A stretch of 64,000 nt of DNA, taken from NCBI RefSeq assembly GCF_000328705.1, contig NC_019673.1:5518001-5582000 (forward strand), in the 5' to 3' direction. The DNA is from Saccharothrix espanaensis DSM 44229 (GTDB taxonomy: Bacteria; Actinomycetota; Actinomycetes; Mycobacteriales; Pseudonocardiaceae). Below are positions 25,447-33,805 of the stretch, piece by piece; position 1 is the stretch's first letter, and each line of letters starts with the position of its first letter. The translations under genes and the position numbers were made by a program. The notes beneath the pieces are model-generated. The model ran no database searches. It had not been told where the DNA came from and saw only the letters and a list, made by a program, of their open reading frames with translations.

Positions 25447-26900
25447 GGCGTGCTCCCGAAGTACGTGCGCGCGTCCACGGACGGGATCGACGGGGTGGTG
25501 AACACCGAGCCGATCGAGTTCCCGGTGAACGTCACGTTCAGGTCGGCCCCGCTGCCCGGTGCCGCGGCCTCCGGGCCGTCGTCGGGCGACGGCGGCGTCT
25601 CGTACCCCGGCACGCGGGCCCACACCAGGCCGGTCGGCTCGTCCAGCGGGCGGTACGCCTCGGGGCGCAGCCCGCGGAACCCCTGCCGGACCACCGACCG
25701 GTACACGTGGTCGGTGACCAGCACGACCGCCTGCCCGTGCTCCGCCCGGCGCAGCACCTCCCGCCCGCGCTCGGCCTCCGCCGCGCGGAACGCCGTCGTC
25801 ATCGCCTCCCCGACCCAGCCGTGCTCGTCCCGGGCCACGAGTCCGAAGTGGACGGCGACGCGCAGTCGGATCCAGTCGGTTCGGTCGCGTTCGGCGTTGT
25901 GCCGGGCCAGCTCGGCCAGCAGGGCCTCCACGAGCGGGTCGAGCACCGGCAGGACCTCGCTGTCGAACACCAGCAGCACGCCGTCACCGAGGTCGTCGAG
26001 CCGCTGCGGCACGTCGCCGAACCCGGCCGCGACCACCGCGCGGGCCAGCACCTGGTAGAGCGCGGCGCGCAGGCCGGCCTTCTCCGGGTCGGTCCGGTCG
26101 CTCGAACGCTCCACGTCCACGACGAGGACCGAGCGGCTGACGGGGTGGATCTCCATGTCACCTTCTCCTCTGCGGTTGCACTGCTCTGCCTCGCGCCCAG
26201 GCAACTCGCGGCGCGCGCAGACCGCGTCGAGCACGGCGGTGATGCCGTGCGCCACGACCGCGTCCCGCACCAGCCGGTAGCCCGCGCCGTACACCGGGTC
26301 GGCCGACGTCAGAGCGGCCTCGCGCACCGCGTCGGCGAACGGGGTGCGCTGCCGCTTGAGCCACGCGCCCGCGAACAGCTCGCACACGCCCTCCTCGACC
26401 TCCGGCGGCAGACCCCACGCCCCTCGTTGGCACAGCCAGGCGTGCCCGATCTCGTGCGCCACCGTCGCACCGAAGTGCACCGGCGTCAGGCCGCGCGCGA
26501 TCTCGATGCCGAGCACGCTGCTCTCCTGCTGCGACGTCCAGGTGTGCGTGCGGCCCAGGCACAGCGCGCCCGGGTCGGCGTTGATCGACTCCGGGTCGAC
26601 CAGCGTCACCTTCACCGGCCGGTCGAGCCGGATGCCCAGCGCCGCCATCTCCTCCCGGACGCGCGGGATGTGGGCGCGGGCGGTCACCTGGTCCTCCACC
26701 GCCTGCCGCCGGCAGGTGGGGCAGCGGACCGTCGAGGCGGTGAACCCGGGCCAGCCGCCCTCGCCCACGTGCCGGGGTCGCCCGCACAGCGCGCACCGGC
26801 CGTCCTCGGGGTGCCGCGCGCACGTCGTCTCGCCCTGCATGGACACCGCGTAACGGCCCACCGGCGGCCGCCCGCACACCGTGCACAGGTCACCGGACAT
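25443..26900 (-). CDS. DA1-like zinc-ribbon metallopeptidase fused to nucleotide-cyclase-like domain
   Basis: A 485-residue fusion. Residues 1-70 hold LIM-like treble-clef ligands Cys6, Cys9, Cys27, His30, Cys36, Cys39, Cys60 and Cys63. Residues about 95-235 match the DA1 peptidase: HEIGHAW (149-155, HExxH) and PEVEEGVCELFAGAWL, whose Glu is the third zinc ligand, as in plant DA1 proteins. From about residue 255 a class-III-cyclase-like domain begins (VLVVDVERSS, LGDGVLLVF, RLRVAVHFG). The C-terminal tail carries NVTFTGNSIGSVF. There is no stop between the halves, but AGGAGAAGG lies 4 nt before an in-frame ATG at Met249, so the cyclase-like half may also be made alone. It lies 3 bp behind kinase 1. 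Substrate unknown. Confidence 0.75.
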   Translation of the reverse strand: MSGDLCTVCGRPPVGRYAVSMQGETTCARHPEDGRCALCGRPRHVGEGGWPGFTASTVRCPTCRRQAVEDQVTARAHIPRVREEMAALGIRLDRPVKVTLVDPESINADPGALCLGRTHTWTSQQESSVLGIEIARGLTPVHFGATVAHEIGHAWLCQRGAWGLPPEVEEGVCELFAGAWLKRQRTPFADAVREAALTSADPVYGAGYRLVRDAVVAHGITAVLDAVCARRELPGREAEQCNRRGEGDMEIHPVSRSVLVVDVERSSDRTDPEKAGLRAALYQVLARAVVAAGFGDVPQRLDDLGDGVLLVFDSEVLPVLDPLVEALLAELARHNAERDRTDWIRLRVAVHFGLVARDEHGWVGEAMTTAFRAAEAERGREVLRRAEHGQAVVLVTDHVYRSVVRQGFRGLRPEAYRPLDEPTGLVWARVPGYETPPSPDDGPEAAAPGSGADLNVTFTGNSIGSVFTTPSIPSVDARTYFGSTP

Positions 26901-26903
26901 CCC

Positions 26904-27893
26904 TCAGGTCACCGGGACCCAACGCCGGGTGTGCGGGTCTCGCCGCCACCCGCCGGTCGACCGCGTCGCCGCCTGCTCGGGCGGGAACAGCACCGAGTCG
27001 AAGTACCGGCCCCACTCGCCCGCGCTCGGCCTGAGGTCGGGGTCGTCGCCCAGCGCGGCGCGCAGCAGCCGCATTCCCTCGGCGGGCAGCAGGCCCGCCA
27101 GCCGCTCCGGATCACGCGACGTGGACGCGAACGGGCCGGGAGTCAGGCAGCGCAACACGAACAGCCCGAACTTGTAGCAGTCGGTCGGCTGGTTCAGGGT
27201 GTCCTCGGGCGGCTCCCAGTCCGGCGCGTTGAGCTGGCGCACCACCGCGACCGCGCCCTTGATCCGGATCGCGTCGCAGTCGACCAGCATCACGCACGGT
27301 CGTTGCACCAACTGGAACACCGCGTTCTTCGGGTTGATATCGCCGACCACGAGGTTCGCGCGGTGCAGCAGGTGCAGGGCGTAGGCGAAGTCCCGGCACA
27401 CCAGCAGCCGCCCGGCCAAGCCAGGCACCGGCATCCCCAGCCGCAACGAGCGCTCCGGGTCGACGAACAGGTGCTGCACCTCCCGCAGCGAGCGGGCCGA
27501 CGCACCGCTGGGCATGACCCGGTTCTCGAAGTACGCCTCGGGGATCAACCGCATCAGCACGCCGAGCACGCCACCGCCCTCCTGCTCGACCGTGCGCACC
27601 GGCCACGCGGTCGACCGGTCCAACCGGACCCGCGTGTCCTCGTCCAGGCGCAACCGGCGGCGCACCACCGCGGCCAGCCCCTGCGGCGGCGCGTGCCCGG
27701 CCTTGTACTGCTTGTACACCAAGGGACCCGGCACGTCGGGCAGCACCGCGTGCGGCGCGCTGAACACCCTCGCCTGGCCGCCGGACCCCAGCAGTGGACC
27801 CAACGGCCCGATCTCGGCGAGGGTGACGGCGTGCCCACCCACATGCCCATTTACGTGCCCAGTCACGTGATGCCCGGTCACGTGCTCGGTCAC
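26904..27893 (-). CDS. Ser/Thr kinase-like protein (TerY-P type kinase 1)
   Basis: A 329-residue kinase-fold protein. The glycine loop is LGSGGQARVF, the ATP-anchoring Lys is in LVYKQYK, the catalytic loop is VVGDINPKNAVF (replacing HRDxKxxN), and the metal-binding DFG is VDCD. PTDCYKFGLFVLRCL follows the activation segment. The first 24 residues are a repeated His-Val-Thr-Gly segment (VTEHVTGHHVTGHVNGHVGG) with seven histidines. GTG overlaps the PP2C stop (GTGA). In the TerY-phosphorylation triad a kinase, a PP2C and a vWA protein act together; this one sits right after the PP2C and vWA genes. A start at GTG ACG CTC, after the His-rich repeat, remains possible. Confidence 0.78.
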   Translation of the reverse strand: MTEHVTGHHVTGHVNGHVGGHAVTLAEIGPLGPLLGSGGQARVFSAPHAVLPDVPGPLVYKQYKAGHAPPQGLAAVVRRRLRLDEDTRVRLDRSTAWPVRTVEQEGGGVLGVLMRLIPEAYFENRVMPSGASARSLREVQHLFVDPERSLRLGMPVPGLAGRLLVCRDFAYALHLLHRANLVVGDINPKNAVFQLVQRPCVMLVDCDAIRIKGAVAVVRQLNAPDWEPPEDTLNQPTDCYKFGLFVLRCLTPGPFASTSRDPERLAGLLPAEGMRLLRAALGDDPDLRPSAGEWGRYFDSVLFPPEQAATRSTGGWRRDPHTRRWVPVT

Positions 27894-28864
27894 GTCCGCG
27901 CCACGGGCCAGAACCCGACAGCGGTACGGTCGTCGTCGAAGCTCTTGCGCGCGAAACCGGTCTGGGCGGCGAAGTCCAGCCCCGAGGCGGGCGGCATCGC
28001 CCACGCGTCGGCGAGGAACGCGCCGACCGCGCCGGTGCCGTGCCCGAGCGGATCTCCGACGCCGTCGGTGACGACGATCAGCGCCTCCCCCGGTGCGACG
28101 GTGGTCCGCACCGGGACCAGGTCGGCCGGCGGCACCGGCAGCGCGTGCACCGAGCCCGAGTGCAGGTCCGCGCCGTCGTTCTTCACCGCCGCCTGCGGCT
28201 CCCACCGCTTTCCCCCGCGCAGCACCCAGGCCGACGTGTCCCCGATCGACAGCAGGTGCACCGGGTGCGCGCCGTCGACCGGCTGGAGGTCGACCACGGC
28301 GTACAGGACGGTGGTCGCCAGGTGTCCGGCGACCTCGCGGAGGTCGGCGTCCTCCCGGCCCAGCAGGTCCCGCCCCCGCCGCTCGATCCGGTTCGCCACG
28401 CCCTGCACGAAGGTGCCCCACGGGAACCGCTGCGGCTCCGTGGAGGCCAGGGCCGCGGCCAGCTTGTCGGTCGCCCAGCGGGCCGCGAGGATCGCGGCCT
28501 TGTGCGACATCGGCCCGGACGACACCCCGTCGGCGACGCCGATCACGAAGTAGCGGCCGTCGTCGGTGCGCCGGAACCCGTACTCGTCCTGCCGCACCCG
28601 CCCGTAGTGCCGGTGCGCCAGCCCGCGCACGCTCGCCGCGCGCACCTCGGCGATCGGCTTCTTCGGCGCTTCCAGCAGCGCGAAGCCGTCCAGCACGGTG
28701 TCCCGCCGGTCCCAGCCGGCCGGGTCGGGCACCGGGACGACGTTGCCCGCGGCCCGGCCGGGGTCGCCGACCTCGTACGGCCGCACCCCGCCGCGCCACT
28801 GCGGGGCGGGGGCCGGGGCGGGGGCGACGGGCGGGTCGGTCGGGTGCTCGGTCGCGGTGTCCAT
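27890..28864 (-). CDS. PP2C-family protein phosphatase
   Basis: A 324-residue cytoplasmic phosphatase. A Pro/Ala-rich N-terminus (about 1-60) precedes the PPM domain: VIGVADGVSSG (metal Asp), HLLSIGDTSAWVL, ALIVVTDGVGDPL (metal Asp) and FDDDRTAVGF (the DDxT/N motif). All metal-coordinating Asp positions are present, so it should be active. ATG overlaps the vWA stop (ATGA) and its stop overlaps the kinase start. It is expected to reverse phosphorylation by one or both operon kinases; this follows TerY-triad logic and is inference here. Confidence 0.85.
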   Translation of the reverse strand: MDTATEHPTDPPVAPAPAPAPQWRGGVRPYEVGDPGRAAGNVVPVPDPAGWDRRDTVLDGFALLEAPKKPIAEVRAASVRGLAHRHYGRVRQDEYGFRRTDDGRYFVIGVADGVSSGPMSHKAAILAARWATDKLAAALASTEPQRFPWGTFVQGVANRIERRGRDLLGREDADLREVAGHLATTVLYAVVDLQPVDGAHPVHLLSIGDTSAWVLRGGKRWEPQAAVKNDGADLHSGSVHALPVPPADLVPVRTTVAPGEALIVVTDGVGDPLGHGTGAVGAFLADAWAMPPASGLDFAAQTGFARKSFDDDRTAVGFWPVART

Positions 28865-29577
28865 CAGACGAAGTCGTCCGAGGAGTGCGCGGTGATGCCC
28901 GGCGGCAGGTCGGCGCGGTCGGGCAGCAACAACCCGGACCCGCCCTGCGCCATGCTCTGGCCGGAGGCGAGCATGCTGGAGATCAGGATCTCCGCGATGG
29001 CCGCGATGGCGTCGGCCGGGTTCTGCCCCTGGCCCATCAGGTAGAGCTGCATGGCCTTGGGACCCGACGCCGGGTGGATCAGGGTGGCCAGCGTCGCCGG
29101 GTCGGCCTGGTCCACGCCGCACGGCACCAGGTTCGGGTAGGTCGGGAAGTTCTCGGTGAGGTCGCGGAAGGCCGAGCGCCACTCGTCGACGTGGTCGGTG
29201 GGCGCGCCGTCGCTGACGAAGAACACCGCCGGGCGGTGGACCATGAAGCCGTCCGCCTTGAGCTGCTTGACGTTGCTCTCGATCTCCGAGCGCAGCAGGC
29301 GGAACGCGGCGGCGTAGGAGGTGGCGCCGCGCACGGTGAGCGAGGGCAGGGTCACGCTGTCGTCGAGCAGGTCGCACAGCGGCAGCCGGACCTGGGCGTC
29401 GCTGCCGAAGTCGATCACGCCGAAGCGGACCTTGTCCGACAGGATCGGCGCGTCGGCCAGCGCGTCGACCACCTGCGGCATGATCATGTTGGCCTGGTCG
29501 AGCTTGTCCCCGCTCATCGACAGCGAGACGTCGATGACGAGGTAGAACGGCAGGAGTTTGGCCTTGTCGCTCTCCAC
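28864..29577 (-). CDS. TerY-like von Willebrand factor A protein
   Basis: A 237-residue cytoplasmic vWA protein close to TerY in size. The MIDAS residues are visible: VIDVSLSMSGDKL (DxSxS), VRGATSY (Thr) and FVSDGAPTDH (Asp). The N-terminus begins directly with the domain and there is no signal peptide. The C-terminal AEILISSMLASGQSM helix is also typical of TerY-like proteins. GTG at 29577 has GGAG 8 nt upstream. It lies between the membrane coiled-coil gene and the PP2C, giving the vWA-PP2C-kinase order of TerY-phosphorylation triads. Confidence 0.85.
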   Translation of the reverse strand: MESDKAKLLPFYLVIDVSLSMSGDKLDQANMIMPQVVDALADAPILSDKVRFGVIDFGSDAQVRLPLCDLLDDSVTLPSLTVRGATSYAAAFRLLRSEIESNVKQLKADGFMVHRPAVFFVSDGAPTDHVDEWRSAFRDLTENFPTYPNLVPCGVDQADPATLATLIHPASGPKAMQLYLMGQGQNPADAIAAIAEILISSMLASGQSMAQGGSGLLLPDRADLPPGITAHSSDDFV

Positions 29578-29591
29578 CTGGGAGTCTCCGT

Positions 29592-31211
29592 TCAGGGGTT
29601 GGGGCGGGTCGACGGCGTGCCGTTGACCCGCGTGCCGTGGGTGGGCGGGATCCGGACGGGCGGGAACCGGACGGTCTGGGCGCTGTCGGCCGCGGCGCCG
29701 CCGTTGGAGGCGGAGCCGCCGGGAGCGGCGGCGTTCGGGACCGTGCCGGGTGGGACGGCGGAGCCTGGTGGGACTGCGGAGCCGGCCGTGCCGCGCGGAC
29801 CGAACGCGACGATGCCGGTCGAACTCGCGGCGGACGCGCCGCCGACCACCCGGAAGGACGGGTCCACCGCGGGCAGCGGTGCGGTCGACTCGGGGTCGCC
29901 CGCCCCGACGTTCTGCCGGTACCAGCGGCGCAGTTCCTCCTTCGTGCGCTGCTCGGCCACCTTGCCCCACACCTCGATGGCGCTGGTCGCCATCTTCAGC
30001 TGCTGGTCGGCCACCAGCTGGGTGGTGCGCGCGTGCGCGGCGGTCTGCGCCGCGAGGCGCTGCCGCTCCACGTCCGCCTCCTGGTCGGCGCGCACCTCGG
30101 CGAGGTCCCGGTCGCGGTCGGCCCACACCTTGTCGTCGGTGTCCGCCCCGTCGTCCGCGCGCCGGACCAGCCGGTCGTACAGCGTCTCCGGGCCCATGCC
30201 GGAGAGCAGCTTGGCGATCACCGGCAGCAGTTCGATGCACAGGAACAGCAGGAACAGCGCCGTGTGCGCCTGCGACCCGCTCTGCCGCCCCTCGGTGATC
30301 CGGTCCAGGGCTTCCAGGCGGGCCAGCAGGCCGGTGTCGGCGACCGTCGCGGAACTGCCGCGCTGCTCCAGGTCCGCCCGGTCGGCGCGCAGCCGCTCCA
30401 GGTCCGCCTGCACCTCCGGCAGGCGCTTGCGGGCCTGCTCGGTCAGGTTGACCGAGCCGCTCTCCAAGCGTCCGGTGACCTTGGCGGTGACGTCGTCCAG
30501 CTCCCGCTGCGCCTTGTCGCGCGCGCCCCGGGCGTCGTCGGCGAGCCGCTTCTTCTGCCGGTACGACTCGCCGTCACCGGGCACGCCGGTGCCGCACTTG
30601 CCGTCGAACTCGCACTGCGCCAGGGCGTTGGCGTCCAGGAACGCCTTCTCGGCGGCGTCCAGCTTGGACTTCGCCGCCTTGACGTCCGGGTCGTCGGACA
30701 CCGTCGCGGTCGCCTGCCCGGAGACCACCGCCAGCAGCCTGGTCTCCTCGGCCTCCAGCTCGGTGATCGCGCGGAAGGCCTCGTCGTACTTCTCCTGGTT
30801 GGACTTGGTCTGCTCGGCCTGCATGGCGATCAGCTCGGAGTTGATCTCCGGCTCGAAGATCTTGAGCACCAGCGGCATCGAGATGATCGCCCCGATCACC
30901 GCGGCGAGCGCGATCCGGGGCAGCGCCGCGAGGATGTTGAGCAGCAGGCCGTTGCCCCTGGTCATGGTGACGATCAGCAGCCGGTCCAGGTTGAAGATCA
31001 CCACGCCCCAGGCGAACCCGGCCCCCGCCGCGGCGTAGGCCGGCAGCTCCAGGATCGAGTGCAGGGCGAAGAACGCCGACACGGCGGCGACGGCCGACGT
31101 GCTGAGCAGGACACCGCCCATCGCGGCGTGCTTGTTCACGTCGCCGGGGCTCTTCTCCAGCACCGACATGCGGGCGCCGGCGAGTCTGGCGAGCGCCAGG
31201 GAAAGGCTCAT
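29592..31211 (-). CDS. DUF4407-like membrane coiled-coil protein
   Basis: A 539-residue membrane protein. Three helices lie near the N-terminus (about residues 29-52, 57-80 and 92-117), including GVVIFNLDRLLIV, the characteristic DUF4407 segment. A long coiled coil (about 130-300) with a CEFDGKCG Cys pair follows, then a fourth helix (about 315-337, ALFLLFLCIELLPVI), a second coiled coil, and a Pro/Gly/Ala tail with SAVPPG repeats. ATG overlaps the stop of kinase 2 (ATGA). A membrane platform or stress sensor for the soluble partners is a plausible inference; no enzymatic motif is present. Confidence 0.75.
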   Translation of the reverse strand: MSLSLALARLAGARMSVLEKSPGDVNKHAAMGGVLLSTSAVAAVSAFFALHSILELPAYAAAGAGFAWGVVIFNLDRLLIVTMTRGNGLLLNILAALPRIALAAVIGAIISMPLVLKIFEPEINSELIAMQAEQTKSNQEKYDEAFRAITELEAEETRLLAVVSGQATATVSDDPDVKAAKSKLDAAEKAFLDANALAQCEFDGKCGTGVPGDGESYRQKKRLADDARGARDKAQRELDDVTAKVTGRLESGSVNLTEQARKRLPEVQADLERLRADRADLEQRGSSATVADTGLLARLEALDRITEGRQSGSQAHTALFLLFLCIELLPVIAKLLSGMGPETLYDRLVRRADDGADTDDKVWADRDRDLAEVRADQEADVERQRLAAQTAAHARTTQLVADQQLKMATSAIEVWGKVAEQRTKEELRRWYRQNVGAGDPESTAPLPAVDPSFRVVGGASAASSTGIVAFGPRGTAGSAVPPGSAVPPGTVPNAAAPGGSASNGGAAADSAQTVRFPPVRIPPTHGTRVNGTPSTRPNP

Positions 31212-32626
31212 CGGCCATCTCTTCCACGATCGGGGCGGCCCGCGTCGAGGTCGAGCGCGGGCGTTTCGGACAACATCGCGTGCAGGTCGAGCGGGAACCG
31301 CGCGAGCCACGGGGCGGGCAGCGGCGGCAGCGCCACGAGGTCCCCGCCGACACCGGGCAGCGGGAGCGACGACCCCGCGACGGCGGGGCGCGGCAGCACG
31401 GGCACCGGCAGGAGCGGACCGGCCGCGTCCCGGTCCGGCCAGGGGACCTCCGGCAGCACCACCGGCAGCGTCGTCACCTCCGGCACGGGCAGGACGGTCA
31501 CCGGCCCGACCTCGCGCCGGTCCTCGCCCAGGTCGTTGAGCGCGCGCACCTCGATCGGGCCGGACCGGTCCGGGGTCACCGACGTGCTGCCCCGCCCGGG
31601 ACGCCCGTCCACCCGCGTCGTGCGCGCCCCGGCGGTGAGCTCGACGTGCCGGGCCTCCCGGGCCTCCCACTCCACCACCACCGGCCGGTCGGCCAGGACG
31701 AACACGCGGTCCACCCGCACCTCGCCGAGCACCGGCGGCGCGACGGCCTGGCCGAGCACCCGCCGGAGGTGCAGGACCCAGTCGCGGGCCGCCGGGCGGG
31801 CGTCGCGGTCGGTGCCCAGCGCCCGCCGCAGCAGGTCCATGCCCTCCGCGTCGAGCACACCGGCCGCGGCGGTCGGGTCCGTGCTGGTGGAGGAGAAGTG
31901 GCCCGGGGTGAGGCAGCGCAGCACGAACAGGCCGAGCTTGTAGAGGTCGGTGGCGCGGTTGAGCACGCCGCCCTCGGGCGGCACCCAGTCCGGCGCGTCG
32001 AGCTGCCGCGTCCGCGACACCACGCCGCTGGGCCGCACCGCGTCGCAGTCCAGGAACAGCACCATCGGCTCGGCGTCGAGCCGGAAGACCTCGTTCTTCG
32101 GGTTCACGTCGCCGAAGACGATCTTCAGCTGGTCGTGCAGGAAGCTCAGCACGGCGGCGAAGTCCCGACAGATGCGCAGCCGCTGCTCGGGGGTCGGCAC
32201 CGGCCGGCCGACCCGCAGGGCGCGCGCCTCGTCGATGAAGAGGTTCTGCACCTCGCGCAACACCCGCCGCTCGCCGGTATTGCGCCGCACGAGGTCGAAG
32301 AACGGCGGGGGGATGCGCGGCATCAGCACGCCGATCGCCTGCTCGTCGGACACCACGACCCGCACCGGCCACGCGGTCATCGCGTCGAGCCGGGCGCGCA
32401 GGTCGTCGGGCAGCCCGGTGCGTGCGGCCACCGCGCGACGCAGCGCGTCGGGTTGGACATGCACCGCGCGGTAGCGCTTATAGACCAGCGCACCGCGCAC
32501 GTCGGGCAGCCGGAACCCGGGCAGGTCGTACACCGTCGCCTCGCCGCCGCGCCCCAACCGGACACCGGGCACGCCCAAGTCCGCGAGGTCCACGGATATG
32601 GCGGGGTCGAGAGCGGAATTGCCCAT
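31208..32626 (-). CDS. Ser/Thr kinase-like protein 2 with C-terminal Ig-like extension
   Basis: 472 residues, first gene of the operon. The kinase half mirrors kinase 1: LGRGGEATVY, LVYKRYR, VFGDVNPKNEVF and FLDCD. Residues about 305-400 look like an Ig-like beta sandwich (VDRVFVLADRPVVVEWEA, STSVTPDRSGPIEVRA), followed by a Pro-rich tail. Zinc-ribbon tails common in TerY-type kinases are absent. ATG at 32626 has GAGGG 6 nt away. Its first position suggests it is made in step with the whole unit; the substrates are unknown. The two kinases are clear paralogues but diverge well beyond a recent duplication. Confidence 0.75.
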   Translation of the reverse strand: MGNSALDPAISVDLADLGVPGVRLGRGGEATVYDLPGFRLPDVRGALVYKRYRAVHVQPDALRRAVAARTGLPDDLRARLDAMTAWPVRVVVSDEQAIGVLMPRIPPPFFDLVRRNTGERRVLREVQNLFIDEARALRVGRPVPTPEQRLRICRDFAAVLSFLHDQLKIVFGDVNPKNEVFRLDAEPMVLFLDCDAVRPSGVVSRTRQLDAPDWVPPEGGVLNRATDLYKLGLFVLRCLTPGHFSSTSTDPTAAAGVLDAEGMDLLRRALGTDRDARPAARDWVLHLRRVLGQAVAPPVLGEVRVDRVFVLADRPVVVEWEAREARHVELTAGARTTRVDGRPGRGSTSVTPDRSGPIEVRALNDLGEDRREVGPVTVLPVPEVTTLPVVLPEVPWPDRDAAGPLLPVPVLPRPAVAGSSLPLPGVGGDLVALPPLPAPWLARFPLDLHAMLSETPALDLDAGRPDRGRDGR

Positions 32627-33307
32627 GTCGTCCCTCTTCACCGGCTGTCGCTTTATTCGTCCGAGCACGGAAGCCCATTGCCTCGGGCCGCAACACGTCG
32701 GTCGCCGACGGTCCCGTGCGGTCATCGAGCACTCAACTGGGCGGCGACGCTACCGCAATCACGACGGCGATATTGCGATCACTCGACGCACAATCCGCAA
32801 AAGTAGGGATTGGCCGTGCGCAAAATCCGGGAAATACCGGGTTTCCCGGATACACCGTTACCGGAGGTCACAGCTACGACATGGGGAAACATCGCACGGC
32901 GACAACGTGCATAACGATTCGATCACCGCAGCGCGCCGCGCACCGCCCCGGCACCGCCGGCGATATGCCCGGCCGGACCGCGTGCCCCTGGCCCGGCACA
33001 ATCCGCAACACCGGCACCAGGTCGGTCGATATCCCGACTCGCCCCGGCGATTGCTTGCACGTTCAACAATTCTGCTGAACGGAAGCCATCTGTTGACAAG
33101 AAGTGGTGACGCGAATATGGGGGCAGCCGCCGGCGAAACAGCGTCCCGGGGTGAGTGGCAACCCCGGAAACCGGGTGGCCGCCGCGTTCCGCGTCGCACG
33201 CGCGCCACCGCGCTCGAACTACTCTGCGGCACGGCACGTCGTCCGGGCGGCGCGTGTCCCGGAGTGGTGGGTCCGGAGTGGGGGTGGCGGGTACGAGTGG
33301 AGGCGTG
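32627..33307. other. Long intergenic/regulatory region upstream of the eight-gene operon
   Basis: About 680 bp with lower GC and no convincing gene. It must hold the operon promoter (minus strand) and that of the next plus-strand gene. It contains a perfect inverted repeat CCGGGAAA-n7-TTTCCCGG (32827-32849) and two related TTGCGATCAC/CGCAATCAC blocks (about 32754-32785). No known regulator site was recognised. Confidence 0.45.
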
Positions 33308-33724
33308 GTGGCGAAGTCGCTGAGGTCGACGACGGGTCGGGTGGTGGCCGGGGTGGTGCTGGTGGGCGCGGTCCTGGGGCTGGTGATCGTGCTGCGCTCG
33401 TCGGCCGAGCAGCGGTCCTGGGCCAGTGCGGAGGGGACCGTGCAGGAGCGGACACGGTCGGGGAAGAGCACTTCGGTCAAGGTCGAGTACCCGCTGCCGG
33501 ACGGGACGACGCAGGTCGCCACGCTGTCGGAGAACGGCCCGATCCGGAACGTGGGTGAGCGCGTGACGGTCCGCTACGACCTGGTGGACGGCCGGGTCGT
33601 GGACGCGGCCTTGGCCGACAACGACCAGGCGCACTGGGTGACCGGCGGCATGTTGGGAGTCGTGGTCCTCGGCGCGATGGTCGCCAACCTCCTGGCGTGG
33701 GCGCCCAAGCCACGTTCCGGCTGA
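33308..33724 (+). CDS. DUF3592-like two-TM membrane protein
   Basis: A 138-residue membrane protein. An N-terminal helix (about 12-33, VVAGVVLVGAVLGLVIVL) and a C-terminal helix (about 112-132, MLGVVVLGAMVANLLAW) flank an external beta domain: ASAEGTVQERTRSGKSTS, then VEYPLPDGTTQ and VGERVTVRYDLVDGRVVD, the DUF3592 pattern. The GTG at 33308 is preceded by GGAGG at 4 nt; another GTG lies one codon upstream. Function unknown. Confidence 0.7.
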   Translation: MAKSLRSTTGRVVAGVVLVGAVLGLVIVLRSSAEQRSWASAEGTVQERTRSGKSTSVKVEYPLPDGTTQVATLSENGPIRNVGERVTVRYDLVDGRVVDAALADNDQAHWVTGGMLGVVVLGAMVANLLAWAPKPRSG

Positions 33725-33805
33725 CCCGGAGGCGGGGGTGCCTCCGGGCGGCCCCGGCGCGTGCGTGCCGCCACCGGTCACCGGTCACCGGTCACCGCGA
33801 CCCGC

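Noticed and set aside
27838..27893. Clustered CACGTG palindromes as a regulatory array
   Set aside because: They are the codons for the Thr-Gly-His-Val repeat within the kinase start, so the coding explanation is simpler.
23308..28553. Two very long plus-strand frames across the eight-gene operon
   Set aside because: Both are antisense to genes with clear catalytic motifs, and their translations are Arg/His/Pro-rich low-complexity.
22097..32626. The eight-gene operon as a canonical tellurite-resistance (ter) cluster
   Set aside because: No TerD, TerC, TerB or TerZ-like gene is present; only the vWA-PP2C-kinase core is shared with Ter-linked modules.
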